Below are positions 10,596 through 24,064 of a stretch of DNA of 64,000 nucleotides, one piece after another. The notes beneath the pieces were generated by a model. It was not told where the DNA came from, ran no database searches, and worked only from the letters and a program-made list of their open reading frames with translations. Both the position numbers and the translations under genes were made by a program. The stretch is from Sternotherus odoratus (taxonomy: Eukaryota > Chordata > Testudines > Kinosternidae). Positions within the stretch are counted from its first letter, which is position 1, and every line of letters begins with the position of its first letter. The DNA lies in contig JAVMKO010000003.1 in assembly GCA_032164245.1 (NCBI GenBank), positions 135,273,259 through 135,337,258 on the forward strand, given 5' to 3'.

Positions 10596-13500
10596 AAATA
10601 AGACGACAGTCCTTGCATCAGAAATCTGCCAGTCTAGGGTTATGACAAGGCATAAACTGGTGGTAGACAAATTGGGGGAGTAGAATGGGGTATGGTGGAG
10701 TGACAGTGCAATGAACATGTTATATTAATGCAACTATTCAGGAGTGTATGTAATAAACACTGACATATTTTAAGTGAGCAAGATCTGTTGCCTCTTCAGG
10801 TATGAGTGTTGATTTATACATTGTACCTTTCACAAGCAAAGCACTTTACAGAATTATACTCTGGTTCTAGAGATTTACGCCCATCACCAGAGAGGCAACC
10901 TCCACAGGAGTGGGTGAGATGTGGTGGTTACACTACACAACAGGTTACAGATAAAATGTGAAGAACACCTATTAATGTGATAGAGAATTTCAATGGCCAG
11001 ACTAATTACACTAATTGTAATGCATAAAGGAAAAGGATCCAGACAGGGTTAGGATCTTGCATGGATAACTGGATTTGGGTTTGAAAGAAAGTACCATGTA
11101 CAATAAAAGCAAAAGGTTTTTAAAAGTGCCTAAAATTAGTTTCGGTGTCTTTGACACAATTGGAGTTGCTGGGAGCTCAGCATTTTTGAAAAATGAAATC
11201 ACTTATTTAGGTGCCTAAATATGGATTTAAGAACCTGAATTTAGGTGCCTTTTTAAAAATGTTTCCATTTTTTCATCATTTTGGCCAACATAAGAACATT
11301 CTGCAAACCCTAGGGACTAGAAGTTGGTAGTGATCTGCCTATAATATTTGAACCAAACAAACTACTAGAAGCACACGTTTCCCCGTAAATAGTTATAACA
11401 TATGATGGATGTTTGTTATGCCATTTGTAGGGCAGCAGGGGTAACATTTTCAAATATGCCTCAGGGACTTAGAAGCATAAGTTAAATTTTCAAAAAAATT
11501 ATTTAAGAGTCTTAGTTTATTAGACTTAGGCTCCTAAGGTGCCTCAGTAACTTTTAACAATGAGACTTGGTCTCCTTACTCATTTAGGTGCTTTTGAAAA
11601 GGTGCTAGGTCATATTCCAGACACATACTGCAGACTGGAATTCGAGAAGATGGCAAAGACTCTTTTTGGGGGTACTATGGTTCACTTGAGTTTACACACA
11701 CAATAAATGAACCCGAAAAACGAAGCAAAACACAACCAAAACCAGAGTTTTCACTTTGTTTCCGGAGCTAGTAGGCCTGGAGGACGGAGATTTACCTGAG
11801 AAGGAAAGTTTCACACAGCACTTCCAATAAAATGGATGGTTAACTTAGGCAGTTACACTGGCAAAACAGAGCTCATATTGAGTTTGCAAGAGAATGCACA
11901 ATGAGGTGAAGCTAGGACTGAAGTTATGACAATGGAAGCATAATTTAGAGAAGATACAGTAGAGCTAAGGCACTATGTGCATTCACACATACTGTACACA
12001 CAGGAGGTAACGCATGTATGCAATTTACCAGTGCCTAAAATAGCTTTGATATGATGATGTATGGTTGTCTCCAAAATGCCATCTGATCCTAACCAAGTGA
12101 GGATGCATTTTTTACTTCTATACCCTTTCTTCAAGTTATAGTAATAGGAGAGGGGCAAAGGGGGGGGGGGGGGGAATGGACAGCAGTTTTCAGTTTGTCG
12201 TTATTATAGGTTATATATACAGAAAGAAAGTTAATTAAGCTTTAAAAAAATCCATCACACATCAATGACTGCATTTTAATGAGTACAAAAAGTTGAGGTG
12301 TTTACTGCCAATTAAAGTGGTTTTTAAATAAGCATTAATTAACACAGAAATTCAGAAGAAAGTTATACCTTGTCAAAGAAAGGCCAGCGCAGGCTGTGCA
12401 CACTTCTGCTCCCATTCATATTCAGATAGTAATTACCACCAACCCTATATTTTCCATAATAATGAGGACAGGCTGTCATGTCTGTCAAACAAAAAAAAAA
12501 AAAAAAAAAAGAAGTAGCAGGCTCCAGAAACACTCTCAACCTGAAGTAAACTTTTTAAAAATTTCCCTTGCAAGAGTTCCTCCCTAATCCATAGGAAACT
12601 GCATTTTTAGAGCAAGGAAGTGACCGAGACTTCAAGGGAGAGTTACATTAAAAAACCATAGACCCCGATTTGCAAGGCTGGAGCAAAGGCGGCTTTATGT
12701 CAGTCCTGGAGCCAGTTCAGCCCCCGTCATAAGGGCTTGCTGTTCTAAATCGCACATGGTCGCAATGGCCCCACAGGGGCCATATTCCAGCTGCTGAGAA
12801 CCATGGGACCAGTGGGACTCTGGCCACCCCCCTACACTGGATGTTGTATGGGGGAGGTGGCGTTGACCTGGCTATGCCAGCTCTAAGCCATCCGGGGAAG
12901 CTCCCATGCTGGACGAATCATCAACTTTGATTGTTTAAGCCATCCTTATGGCCTTTTTGTGCTGTTGGAAGAGATACTAGAGAAGGGCCCAGCAAGTAAC
13001 ATTATGGCTGAGGTGGTATGAATAGGATAAAATAAAGTTTTACTTTTAAACAATCAAATGAAGAAAGTAAGACGTCTTACCTACTTGGATCAATTAAAAG
13101 GGACCTGAAAAGAACGTAGCATAAGCCTATATTTTTATGTTTTCTACCTCTTTGTGAAGCATAAAGAAGGCCTGAAAGGGGGTTTTGTCGTTGGCTCACT
13201 TTCCTTTAGAAATTTATTGTTTGCACGGTCATTTTTTTACCTTAAATGTCAGGAATGACAAGCCTGGTCTTTCCTGGTTTTCCTGGAGGGCTTCTTGGAG
13301 TGGGAGAAGGAGAAGGAGAAGGGGAAAGGTAGAAGGCTTGGGGTTATTTTCTTAACAAAAAATAAATAAAAAATCAACGGTCCTTCCACTTAGTTAACAA
13401 AAACACCCTTTCCCCCAAGGAGTTTGTTAGTCATTGGAGTTAAATCGATTTTTTTAAAGGGCAAATTAAAAGATTCCTTCCTCTCTCAATTTCTCAGCTT

Positions 13501-14489
13501 TCCATTCCCAGTGATACAGTAACTTCACTAGCTCTCTTGTTGATGGCCAGAAGAGACCCTATTTCCAATACAAAAACAATTTTTGGACAAATAAGTCAGG
13601 TCTTCTTTATATATTTATTTTAAAAGGGCTCCTACCATCTCCATTTCTCGCCTCTTGGAAGGTCACCTTTAAGAGCTGTATCCTTAATATAAAATGTAGC
13701 ATACTTGAATATATTGCTTGCTTATTCAATTAGTACTTGTGAGCATCTCTCTGGTGCTATTTAGTCAGGCAACATTCACATTAAAGAAAATGGGACACAC
13801 TGAAATCCATGGAAGTTTTGTCTGACTAAGGAGGGCTGAACTGGGCCCTAGTCTTTCTATAATCACAAGCACATTCACGGGGGGAGAGAGGATCATTTTA
13901 TTGCTAGAAATAGTTGAGAGATTACTTCACAGACAGAACGGACATAACACAAAACAGAGTTTCCAAGTTCTGACAGGAAGGAGTGTTGCACATCCTAAAT
14001 TCCGCATTAGGTGTTACAATAATAATGAAAACCTCACCAGCCCTCGTGATGTGTGAACTTACTGACACTGATACACGAGGTGGACAGTAGAGGAGGAAAA
14101 AAGAAAGACCGAACAAACACTCAGGGATGCTTAAGAGGAGACTACAGAAGGGAACAGTCACAAACTAACCCTTGTTTTCAGTGAAATCTCACCATTCAAG
14201 GCAAAGTGCATTCAATAAATTTACAGCTTAGTCATTTGTCATGTTAACATGACATTTTATATAGATGAAATGGAACCTCAGATAAGGAACTACAACTTTA
14301 ATTAATATGATATCCATACACATCTTTTTCTTGGATGTATTTGGGGCCAGCTCTGACTCAAGGTTTCTACAAGTATACATGTGTGTGTATGTAACTCACT
14401 GGTGAGTATGTGTTATAGGTTCCCCTCTGTGCAGATCCACAGAGCATATGAGCAGTCACAGCCCCCACCAAGAGAGCTCTAGCTCAAAG
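10596..14489. other. Intergenic; simple repeats and old repeat pieces
   Basis: No gene is supported. Visible items: TTTAGGTGCCT-type old repeat pieces at 11190-11250 and 11450-11620, a G15 run at 12160-12174, an A20 run at 12491-12510, a moderately GC-rich unclassified piece at 12660-12930, and an old repeat near 13770-13850 (ends in GAACTGGGCCCTAG). Confidence 0.45.
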
Positions 14490-14545
14490 CTGCAACGACT
14501 CACAGTTTTAGTTCTGGAGGTCCCTGGGTCAATCCCTGGCATGTC
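14490..14545 (+). repeat. Possible tRNA-derived SINE piece
   Basis: CTGGGTCAATCCCTGG resembles a tRNA B box, preceded by ACTCACAGTTTTAGTTCTGG. Only a short piece is visible and no full tRNA fold can be drawn, so this is tentative. Confidence 0.3.
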
Positions 14546-14695
14546 AGCCAAGAGGGCAGCCATCACACATGCAAGCTTTGTAAAAAAATAAACTTTTATT
14601 CACAGATGGGCTAAGTACATCCAAGGAAACACTTGCTCACTGGGACTCTGGGATACGTATTTCCTAATGCAAAAAAAGTTACTATGGCAAATGTA

Positions 14696-16083
14696 ATGTC
14701 CATCTTTTAAAAAAGGGAAGGAGGAGAATCCGGGGAACTACAGACCAGTCAGCCTCACCTCATTCCCTGGAAAAATCATGGAGCAGGTCCTTAAGGAATC
14801 CATTTTGAAGCACTTGGAGGAGAGGAAGGTGATCAGGAACAGTCAACAACCATTCACCAAAGGCAAGTTATGCCTGACCAACCTGATTCCCTTTTCCACG
14901 ATGAGATAACTGGTTCCATGGATATGGGGAAGCGGTGGACATGTGATATACCTTGACTTAAGCAAAGCTTTTGGTATGGTCTCCAACAGTATTCTTGCCA
15001 GTAAGTTTTAAACATATGGGCTGGATGAATGGACTATAAAGGTGGATAGAAAACTGGCTAGATCATCAGATTTATCGGGCAGTGATCAACAGCTTGATGT
15101 CTAGTTGGCACCCAGGATCAAGCAGAGTGCCCCAAGGATCAGTCCTGGGGCTGGTTTTGTTCAACATCTTCATTAATGATCTGGATCAGAGCTGGGCAAC
15201 CTGCAGCCCGCATCCAGACCATCAGGGTAATCTGATTGCTGGCCGTGAGAAGTTTTGCTGATGTTGACCACCCGCAGGCATGGCCCTCACAGTTCCCAGC
15301 CACTGGGAGCTGCGGAGGCGGGCGGGGGGCTCCCAACAGACAGTCAACTTCAGCAAATGTCTCACGGCCCACAATCAGATTACCCTGATGGGCTACATGT
15401 GGCCCACAGATAGCAGATTGCTCACCACTGATCTGGATGATGGGATGGATTTCACTCTAAGCAAGTTCGCGTATGATACTAAGATGGGGGGGGGGGGGAG
15501 AGGTAGATACAACTAGAGGGTAGGGATAGGGTCCAGAGTGACTTAGACCAATTGGAGAATTATGCTAAAAGAAATATGATGAGGCTCAACAAGGACAAGT
15601 GCAGAGTTCTGCACTTAAGAATCCCATGCATTAGGGCAACAAAAATGACTAGGGGCTGGGACACATGGCTTATGAGGCGAGGCTGAGGGAACTGGGCTTA
15701 TTTAGTCTTCAGAAGAAATGAGTGTGTGTGGGGGGGGATTTGATAGCAGCTTTCGATTATCTAATGGTGGGGGTTCCAAAGAGGATGGAGGTAGGCTGCT
15801 TTCAGTGGTGGCAGATGACGGAACAAGGAGCAATGGTCTCAAGTTGTGGAGGGGGGGGTCTAGGTTGGATATTAGGAAAAGCTATTTCACTAGGAGGGTG
15901 GTGAAGCACTGGCATGAGTTACCTAGGGAGGTGGTGGAATCTCCACCCTATATTTTAAGGCCCAGCTTGACAAAGCCCTGGCTGGGATGATTTAGTTGGG
16001 GTTGATCCTGCTTTGAGCAGAGGATTGGACTAGATCACCTCCTGAGGTCTCTGCCAACCCTAATCTTCTATGATGCTATGAAG
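14696..16083 (+). mobile_element. CR1 LINE, 5'-truncated, with nested MITE
   Basis: The sequence begins within ORF2 (GGGGAACTACAGACCAGTCA, about 14735), carries a decayed motif A (ATACCTTGACTTAAGCAAAG, about 14947), GTGCCCCAAGGATCAGTCCT (about 15127), the 3' untranslated words CTAGGAGGGTGGTGAAGCAC (about 15890), GACTAGATCACCTCCTGAGG and ends near TTCTATGATGCTATGAA. This is the standard CR1 3' half. Stops and frameshifts make it inactive. A hAT MITE splits it at 15187-15430. A G run lies at about 15487-15498. Confidence 0.93.
15187..15430. mobile_element. hAT-type MITE nested in CR1
   Basis: It has inverted ends CAGAGCTGGGCAACCTGCAG and TAGCAGATTGCTCACCACTG and is flanked by an exact 8-bp duplication, ATCTGGAT at 15179-15186 and 15431-15438. 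Removing it restores the continuous CR1 text (AATGATCTGGATGATGG). No transposase is encoded. Eight-base duplications and CAG...CTG ends are those of hAT elements. Confidence 0.92.
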
Positions 16084-17082
16084 CCACTCTCAGGATCTGA
16101 TCGTAAGGAATGAGTGGGGGCTAGCAAGTGGATTCTCAGTGCACTGTGTGTCCTCCAATACTTAAAGGAATAGTGTTCAGTTTCCAGTCCTGGGCTTATT
16201 CCCTGGGATAGACTAATTGGAAATTGCCTCTTTTCTCTATGTTTTAATTAAGACCCAGTTCACTGTGGTAGCTGAACACCTAGAGATGGTGCATTGCTTC
16301 TACTTAGATTGTTCCTCAGCAACCAATTAAATAATCCCATCCAGTCCTTTTTAGCCATAAGATCATTGTTTACATTACAAAATTCTACCACATTAGAACA
16401 CTTTTGTGAAGAGCCAAGTCACTAACCATGAGTTTGAGGTCAGCATATTTTATTTTTTGGTTTTAAAAGAAGTTTACCACAAAACATCTGTGCCCAGCTC
16501 CAGGAAGAAACAGTCTCTGCTCCAAAGGGTTTACAATTCAATAGCACTCTTACCTTAAATGGTCTGAACAAACTGAGCTGAAATCCCACTGTTGTCTCCT
16601 GGTATTATTGTTCTAGGAGTGGATTGTCTGAACGCAAGTAGAACCAGCATTTGTTCTGTTCCTTACGTTCTTATTGACTAAGCCAAAGTGTCCCATACTT
16701 CCCAGACCAGCTGTATGTTTGTTGACAACACTGAACATAGTTGGTCATTGTCTACATTGACCACAAAGTCATGGTGAGCACTGAGTCAGCTAACTTGATT
16801 CTTCACAACCAGGTACAATTCTGTAGTGTAGTTCAGCCCAAGGATGGTGGTTACAATGGAAAAACTTGGGAACAAGAGAGAGAAAATGGTGGAAAATTGG
16901 AGGGAAGAGACTCTTGGGGTCTTGCCAGGGAAGTGTTGGAGTTCCACATGTCTCTCACCACTCTTCTGGAAAGAAGGGTAAACAAAAATGACATTTTCGG
17001 GAAAAAATAAACGTAAATGTAGCTATATCTTATTCATACAACCATTCTGCCTGGCTGGGGTGGATGGAGCCAACTGCATGAG
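16084..17082. other. Intergenic, no gene seen
   Basis: Ordinary non-coding sequence between a CR1 and a solo LTR. The 89-codon frame at 16741-17010 has no recognisable domain. Confidence 0.45.
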
Positions 17083-17771
17083 TATAGTGGGGCGGCTGCC
17101 CCACTGCAGGAAGAAAGGGTTTAAAACACTGCAAAGGGCTGTGGCTGGGGGCAAGCAGCTCCCAGGCTGATTGGGCAGAGCAGCCACAGCTGTGGCTGGG
17201 TCAATTAGGGCCCAGTTGGCCCTGATATAAGGGCCCAGAGTTTGGAGCAGAGAGGACAGTCTCCTCTGTCTACAGAGGTAGAGAGGCCTGGCTTCTGGGA
17301 GCTCGACAAGGTACCTAGAGTGAAGCAGGGCTGGGGCAAGGCAAGAGGAGCTGGGGAAGCTCTGGCCTAGAAACCCCCAGGAGGCATGGCCTAGGGGAAG
17401 GCCCAACAAAGGGTACTGGGATTGCAAGGGGCAGCCCATGGCGCTAGAGGCAGCAGGCCAAACCCTCCTTGCCAGTGATGAGTGGCAATTATACTGCAGT
17501 CGGCCCCAGTGAATGGGGGCAAGTGGTGACTGGCAGTTGTCTAGACTGAGGCAAGGCGGGGATAGAGGGACGGGGTTCCCCAGGGAGGGGAGACCCTAAG
17601 ACCTGTGGGGATACTGCAGGGGTGCAGCACCCTCGGTAAGAGGGCACCGGGGTCCGGGAGGGACACGCGGCCAGCAGCAAGGGGGACATCAGCCTGAAGA
17701 GGGCGCTGGAAGAGCTAATTCCCAGATGGACCAGCAGGAGGCGCCGCGGGGTGAGGCGCCACCCTGCTACA
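17083..17771 (-). mobile_element. Solo LTR (family A, copy 2)
   Basis: On the minus strand it starts TGTAGCAGGGTGGCGCC (17771 downward) and ends GCCCCACTATA. The body matches the LTR at 5613-6414: AATTAGCTCTTCCAGCGCCC, GGGTCTCCCC and GGGGAACCCC are all visible in reverse. The last bases are TA instead of CA. The flanks ATGAG and ATAGG are only a weak 5-bp duplication, as expected of an older copy. Frames across it are by-products. Confidence 0.8.
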
Positions 17772-20700
17772 ATAGGCTTCTACAATTCTACAAGAGAGGA
17801 TCTGCGGAGAGATCACAGGCTGGTGGAAGTGGGAGAGACTCCATCCCTGGTTGTGATCTGTGCACAAGATCCTTCTCCAGGTTTCATGTGCAGCATGTGG
17901 GGGTAGCATTTTGTTTCTTATTCCTCAGGGGTGAGCACTGCCTCGGGCATGTCTAAATAGAAGACAACGTGCTGAGCGTGCTCCAGAAATGGCCAGCTTT
18001 CCGTGCAAAAACTGCCCTCTCTTCATTCTTCATGTTCCATCTTAATACTTTTCCCTTTCTCCCAACAGGGATCAGTCACATTCTCTGAGTGCAGGGGGAC
18101 TGTTGGTGTCTTCATTCCACAATGTGTGGCTGGATGATCTAAGATCATGGAGAGAAACCCGCTGTTCATTATCTGGGTGTGGCTCTCGGTTGTCATTTGT
18201 TTTACGGAGTGCGGTGGTTGCTGATTTCCCACCACATCTTCAATTTCTATCTCCTGCTGCCCACTTCCTCATGTAGTGAATTGTAACATATGCCTCTGCA
18301 CTCCTCCGGTTTTCCACCCGCTTACAACCATTTCCAAAATCAGGAGGAGAGAAGGATTTTATTACATTCAAGTTGACCAAAACAATTTATGAATTTGGGT
18401 TCATTTCAACAAATTGTTTCAGTCAGAAAGAAAAAAAATTCTGAAATGTCTAAATGATTTATTTTGACATTTCCAAAATGAAATGTTTTAACTTTTCATT
18501 TCAGACAGATGTTCCCTTTTAGAATTTCCCTCAATATTTTTAAAAGAAAAAAAAGTTTTTAAAACTTCAAAATCAAAACAAAATGTTTCATTTCAGGTCG
18601 ATTGAAATGGTTTGATAAACACAAAATGAGTTTGTCCTTTTTTTGGACCTGCACCCACACAGAATATTCAGCTATTTGCACAGATCTATTTCTTCCTTTA
18701 TTTTTGCATGTGGCCTGAGGCAGTTTGGGTGTTGTCGGAGACTAGCAGTAGGATAAAAAACATTTCTCTGATTTTGAAGCAGGCACTTTTATTTCATCCA
18801 CAAACTGCCCTGCTCACCCGCTTCCTTGGGCAGAGTTTTCGTCTTTCACACCCAACTGATTTGGATGTCATTTGTGTGTCCCGACTCGCAGGGCTAGCTT
18901 TTTCTTTTAATTTTTTTTCCAAGGACAAAATGATCATGGAAGTCATATATAAATAAAACAAATCTTACCTGCATTACTAACAGTACTTCAGAAAGGGAAA
19001 CACTAGAAGAATTTCTAAACCCAATTCACTGTTCACTTCCTGTACTACACTTACTTTGGACACTAAGACTAGACTCTCAGTCACTTGTTTTGGCTCTCAT
19101 GCGCTGTAATAACTTGAATTATTGTTATACGTAGGGCCATGCCCCAGGCGTCATGAATTTACAGGGCCCAGCTTAAGGGATATAACCAGCTTCAAGACTG
19201 TAGAAGTATGTCCAAATAGGGGATTTGCATTGGCTTAACTTAGCCGTTTAAACAAACCAGTGTAAATGGGAGTATCGCCCTCAGTCTTAATGAAAACTGG
19301 CTTCGTGCTGGAACATTACTGCTTTGACCTCAAAATGGTAGACAATACTAGCCATGTGTCCACTACAGAAAATTGTAAAGTATTTCCTACACCACTGCCA
19401 GGACTGGTTCAGCTCTACCAGGTTAGGAAGTGTAGTCTGCTGATGCCATCTGAAGCACAAGATCAATTTGTCCACTGCTCTGAGTGGACAAAGACAGGGC
19501 TGATATCTCTAAAAACTGCTTTGAACATTCATTTTAAAATTTGTATCATTTAGTGGCTGTATTTACTAAGCAATAATTGTGATTAATCACTGTGTTACTT
19601 TTTGATTAAACAAAGTCACCTGATAAAATCTGAGACCCTATGAAGTTATTACTGTTCACAAAGGATTTGTAAACAGCCTAAAAGAGCACCTCTATTTTCC
19701 CCAGCTAACTTAGCTGGAATAAGCCTTTAGTTGTCACCAACCTCTCCCCAGTCAATGACAAAGGTCAGTTCAAAATTTCCAAAACAGAAACAAATCTTTA
19801 ATTTTAGATACTATATTTCCAAAGCTCATGCCAATAATGTGACAGGATAGTACGCTGGCACTAATATTGATGCTATTGTGAAACAGCAGGGAGGTCAAAA
19901 GCCATCCCCTGAGCTAAGGGCACGAGGAGATCTAGCAGCATAGATTCCATGTCCCATGCCAGAAAAGCCAAACCAAAACATACAGATACTCACATGCACG
20001 TGTTCACATGCTGTAAACCAAGGGGTGGAACTCCTAAAGGGACCATCACTACTACCACGAGTAACTTATCACAGACCCACAGCATTACGGCTGGCAAAAC
20101 CCAAAGCTGCTCTAGATTTCAAACCAAAACAGCAAGGTTGGTGGATTTTTTGATTTAAAAAACAAGTAACACATTGACAAAAGAAAAAAGAATTAGAGAA
20201 TACATTACTGTACTTTTAACAGGTTTATATAAAGAAGGAAGCCTGAAAATATTGAACTGGAATTGCTCTGTGCTTTTTTACTTTTAAGATAAAATACAAA
20301 TGCATTCATTATGCATCACATTATAATGCAGTGGCTTATTCTGAATCGTATCATGTAACATTACATTTATCAGCACATGAACCACTAAACAAGTCTGAGT
20401 TTAACTGCAATGCACCCTGACTGGGAATTTGTCAACACGGTTTCTGCATTAATGCATACCTTTAACATAGGCTGTATGGTTGCCCAAGAGTTGAGCAGCT
20501 GTTTATAGAAAAAGACATTCTTCTCTCTGGAACACAGTAACAGAGACCCAACATGGCTCTCAGAACCCCTTTTAGCTGACTTCTTCCCCTAACCCCACTA
20601 GAGTTCTTTAGCAATGAGCTCTGAACTAAAAAAAATAAATCCCCACAAGAATCTGTACTATCCATCTTAATATTATAGAAGACTTAACCTTAGGCAAGGC

Positions 20701-22340
20701 TGTCTATGTGTGTGAGCATGAAACAAAATGAAGGTAAGGAAAGCTAGTCTTTTACATGCCATGAACCAAAGCTACAAACAGTTCTTTTTATCATAAATAT
20801 AGGCTGAATCATACACAAGACACCTATTAGGGCCAAGGAAGGTTTAATGCATATATACATCTATCAAGGGAAAACTAGATTTCCCAAACTCAGATGCCAT
20901 CTTCATTACAAACATCTAATATCAGAAGACAGGGAAGAGCTCCATTTTTAAAATGCATTTTTTATTATTCAGCCTTCAGTGGAAATGTCACCTTTCTAAA
21001 GCAAGCTGTTATCATGCATTTCCCATGCCAAACACATGGCCTCTAAGGAGAGGATTTTATCTCTACATTTTTAGTGATTTGTGTTTCTCTTTCAAGGAGC
21101 TCCATGCCTTACGGCACCTGAAACACTAACAGCACAAGAAGGTAAGGTTACACGAGACACAGCATAATAGGACACAGAACTCAGCCCAGAGTCAGCAAAG
21201 CTTCAGACCACAGTCACCTTCTCCAATAATTCACAGCCCTTGGTATGTTTAATTATATTTGGTTTCATTGGTGGGGACCATAGTCTCAAAGACACAGTGC
21301 ACCCATCAACAGACTAAGCCACATGACAGGCTCCGGAGCAGCCAGCACAACTGCCCGTGACGCGTGCCAATGAGCCAGATGCTGCCACATATTGGCATCT
21401 GGGACCTGGAATAGCAACCATGCTCTCCGTTTGGCTATGGATTCTGACCCTGAGTACTGGAGGAGACAAAAAGAGAATAGAAGGGAGGGGGATGGGAAGC
21501 ATCTCCTCATGATTTCACTGGTAAAAAATGAGACAAAACCCTATTATTTAGCTTCTTTACATGTGACTGGATTTAAGCAGAAAACATTTCGCGTTCTATT
21601 CGATATGTCGTAGGAGTCCAGTTTGCGACTATTAGGGTAATTTATTTAAAAGGAAGAAAGCACAAGGAAACCAGTGCTTCTCTCTCTCTCACCCTTCCCA
21701 TGCTGCCATGCATCCTAATAGGCAATACATACCACCAGCTTCCCCTCCTCAATAAACACTAATCAACTACCACCCCACCCCCATGAGTTAGTCAAGTATC
21801 ATTCTCCCCCCCCACCCCCCACCCCATTGAGATGGGGAAATGGATCAAGCAACCTGCTCTGCTACTGATGTGCTGCATGGATTTGAGCAAGGATTACCCC
21901 TCCCCCCCCACCCCCCGATTCTGGGTCATAGCGTTGGTCGCAGCCCACAATTCCGAAGCCACATTGGCTATTTTTATTCAGCATTTGAAATAAAGAACAT
22001 TGTCCTTCTCTTATGCTGGGGAAATTATATGAACGTGTCAATAGTGAGAAAGTAAATAGAGCTGCTGCCTTCTTGGTCTCAGTGAACAGCCTCCATCAGT
22101 GTGCTTGTTTTAACCTATAAAACTTTTAAGTGGTCTGGCATCGATCACCTTACAGCTCCCTTCTCTTTCAGTGCAGCAAGGACGCAACTCAGATAATCAA
22201 AGGTGCTCAAGCTCACACCTGCTGACAGAACTGTGAGGAGACCCAAGGCATGCCCCAAACAGTGAAGGGCCCTCATCAGTGGAATTTGCTTCCCTAGTTG
22301 GTTTACCTCAGTTTAGATCTGTTTGGCCTTGCAGTGTGAG
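17772..22340. other. Intergenic, no gene seen
   Basis: Non-coding sequence. A stretch at about 18395-18645 is rich in GAAATG/CATTTC words and matches the unclassified AT-rich repeat noted at 6490. C-rich low-complexity runs occur at about 21806-21835 and 21900-21917. No ORF shows a known domain. Confidence 0.45.
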
Positions 22341-22446
22341 TAGGGTTGCCAGTTTTGGTTGGACATATTCCTGGAGGTTTCACCATGACATAAAGTCTAA
22401 TCTTTAATTGCTGGAAACTCCAAAACAATCCTGGAGGGTGATTACA
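22341..22446 (+). mobile_element. Short MITE (TAGGGTTGCCA type), decayed
   Basis: The left end TAGGGTTGCCAGTTTTGG, the inner CTGGAGGTTTCACCATGACA, TAATCTTTAATT and CCTGGAGGGTGATTACA form a small, partly palindromic element. The right end is decayed and no clear duplication remains. Confidence 0.5.
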
Positions 22447-22639
22447 GAGCAGGCTGCTCTAAATCACCACACAGCAGTGGCCCTTTTTGTGTCAAACGTC
22501 TTCCTAGTGATTCCAGCCCTGTGCAGGACACTGAAATGCTTACGCAATCTCAAATTCAGCTTATCTACCCAGGCTGCCCGAGTAAACAATTTACTAACCG
22601 TTTACCAAATTAGACATTTTCATTTTGAGAGACTAATCC

Positions 22640-22775
22640 TCTAAATTTCTTTGGGGCTTTGCTGGGGCAGTGGGGCTCGGGAGGACTCAGGCTTCGGTCC
22701 TCCCTCCTGGGGTCGTGTCATTATTTTTGTGATCAGAAGTGGGGGAGGTGCAATGAAGTTTGAGAACCCTGGTCT
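22640..22775 (-). mobile_element. hAT element end fragment
   Basis: It ends AAGTTTGAGAACCCTGGTCT, the inverted terminal repeat of the TTCTCAAACTT type also seen (diverged) at 25999-26678. The other end is not recognisable. Confidence 0.5.
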
Positions 22776-24064
22776 GTACATACTATACTCTCATGGTAAA
22801 TGACCTGACCCAAGAAAGAGAATTACTCCTAACATGAGAAGATGGTAGGACAGGGAGCAATAGTTTGCAGCTAGGAGTGTAGGTGGGGGAAATATATAGG
22901 TTTCAGGAAAAAAAAAAAGAAGAAGAAGAAGATCTTGACAATAGCAGCAAAGTGGAGAGTGAAAGAAAAACCAAGGTTCCTTCATAGCAGTCACTGCAGG
23001 GAGGATTGGATAATGGAGAAGCCAGTATAGGGAGTAGCCCATACAGGTTGCAGACTACGCACCATGAAGCTTTTTTTCTGGTCCAATCTAGCAGCCATTC
23101 ACAATCTGCATTGCAGAGAATCATGGGTGATCTTGTCTTTTGCCCCCAGGTGCTGCTTTAGCAAGACTCCCATTGTGTATAAAGTGCTGCAGGGTGAATT
23201 AGAGTTCACCAGAAGTGCTGCGTAATTCAATTACTTTTTCTTTTTCAGTCACTTTTTTGGGGGGGAGTTGGGAGAGAAAGCTCATAAATCAGGGTTCATG
23301 CCAAAGAAAATCCATTCGGGACGATGATACTTCAAGTCAAATCAGACCTAGCTTAGCACAGCTTTATTTAAGAAGGCCACTAACCATATGACATCTTCTC
23401 TTTTCCTGGCTGGCCCTCCCTATCCGGGCCTAACATTTGCCAGCTGGCTTGCCTGGTATATTTGCCCAGAAGGGCTTTCCCCAGATGAGCCAATGAATCA
23501 AGGCTATTGCCCCAAACCATCTCAAGAAGAGACGAATTCCCTGCTGCCCACCATTAACAGGCTTCCACCATTGTTCCTGCCCAGCACAATGCTGTAACAA
23601 CCTACCCGCAGGAAGGCTCTAATCCCTTCTGACAGCACCTGTGGCCAAGACAGTGGAAGCACAGTTGCCTTTGGAGAATTATCACCCTTAATCCGCCAAC
23701 AGCCAGTCGGTGCTGCTGGGGCAGTGCATTAAACCATCACCCATCCCTAGGAGTTATGAGCATTATCTCTGCTGTGCTCCTGTTAGCCTCCTTTGGCCTA
23801 ACAGCAAGGGCTCAGGAAATGTAGTTCAATCTAGATCCAACACATGGTGGAACACACGGCTTGCCCCGATCTGCTAAGTGTTTTTACAGCAGTGCTGCAG
23901 GTAATGTTGATTCTTTTAGATACTTCTTATAGAGTCCAGGGCCATGATGAAATCCCAACTCTGCACCATGTGAAAAGCTGTGAGCAGAAAGACAGTCAGG
24001 ATTGCCACCATTCTCAGACTGTGCTGCAGGAAACAGGAGTCCTGCAGTGCCTAGATAAAATGCT
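22776..24064. other. Intergenic, no gene seen
   Basis: Ordinary non-coding sequence with an A/GAA-rich patch at about 22908-22933. No gene or clear repeat family recognised. Confidence 0.4.
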
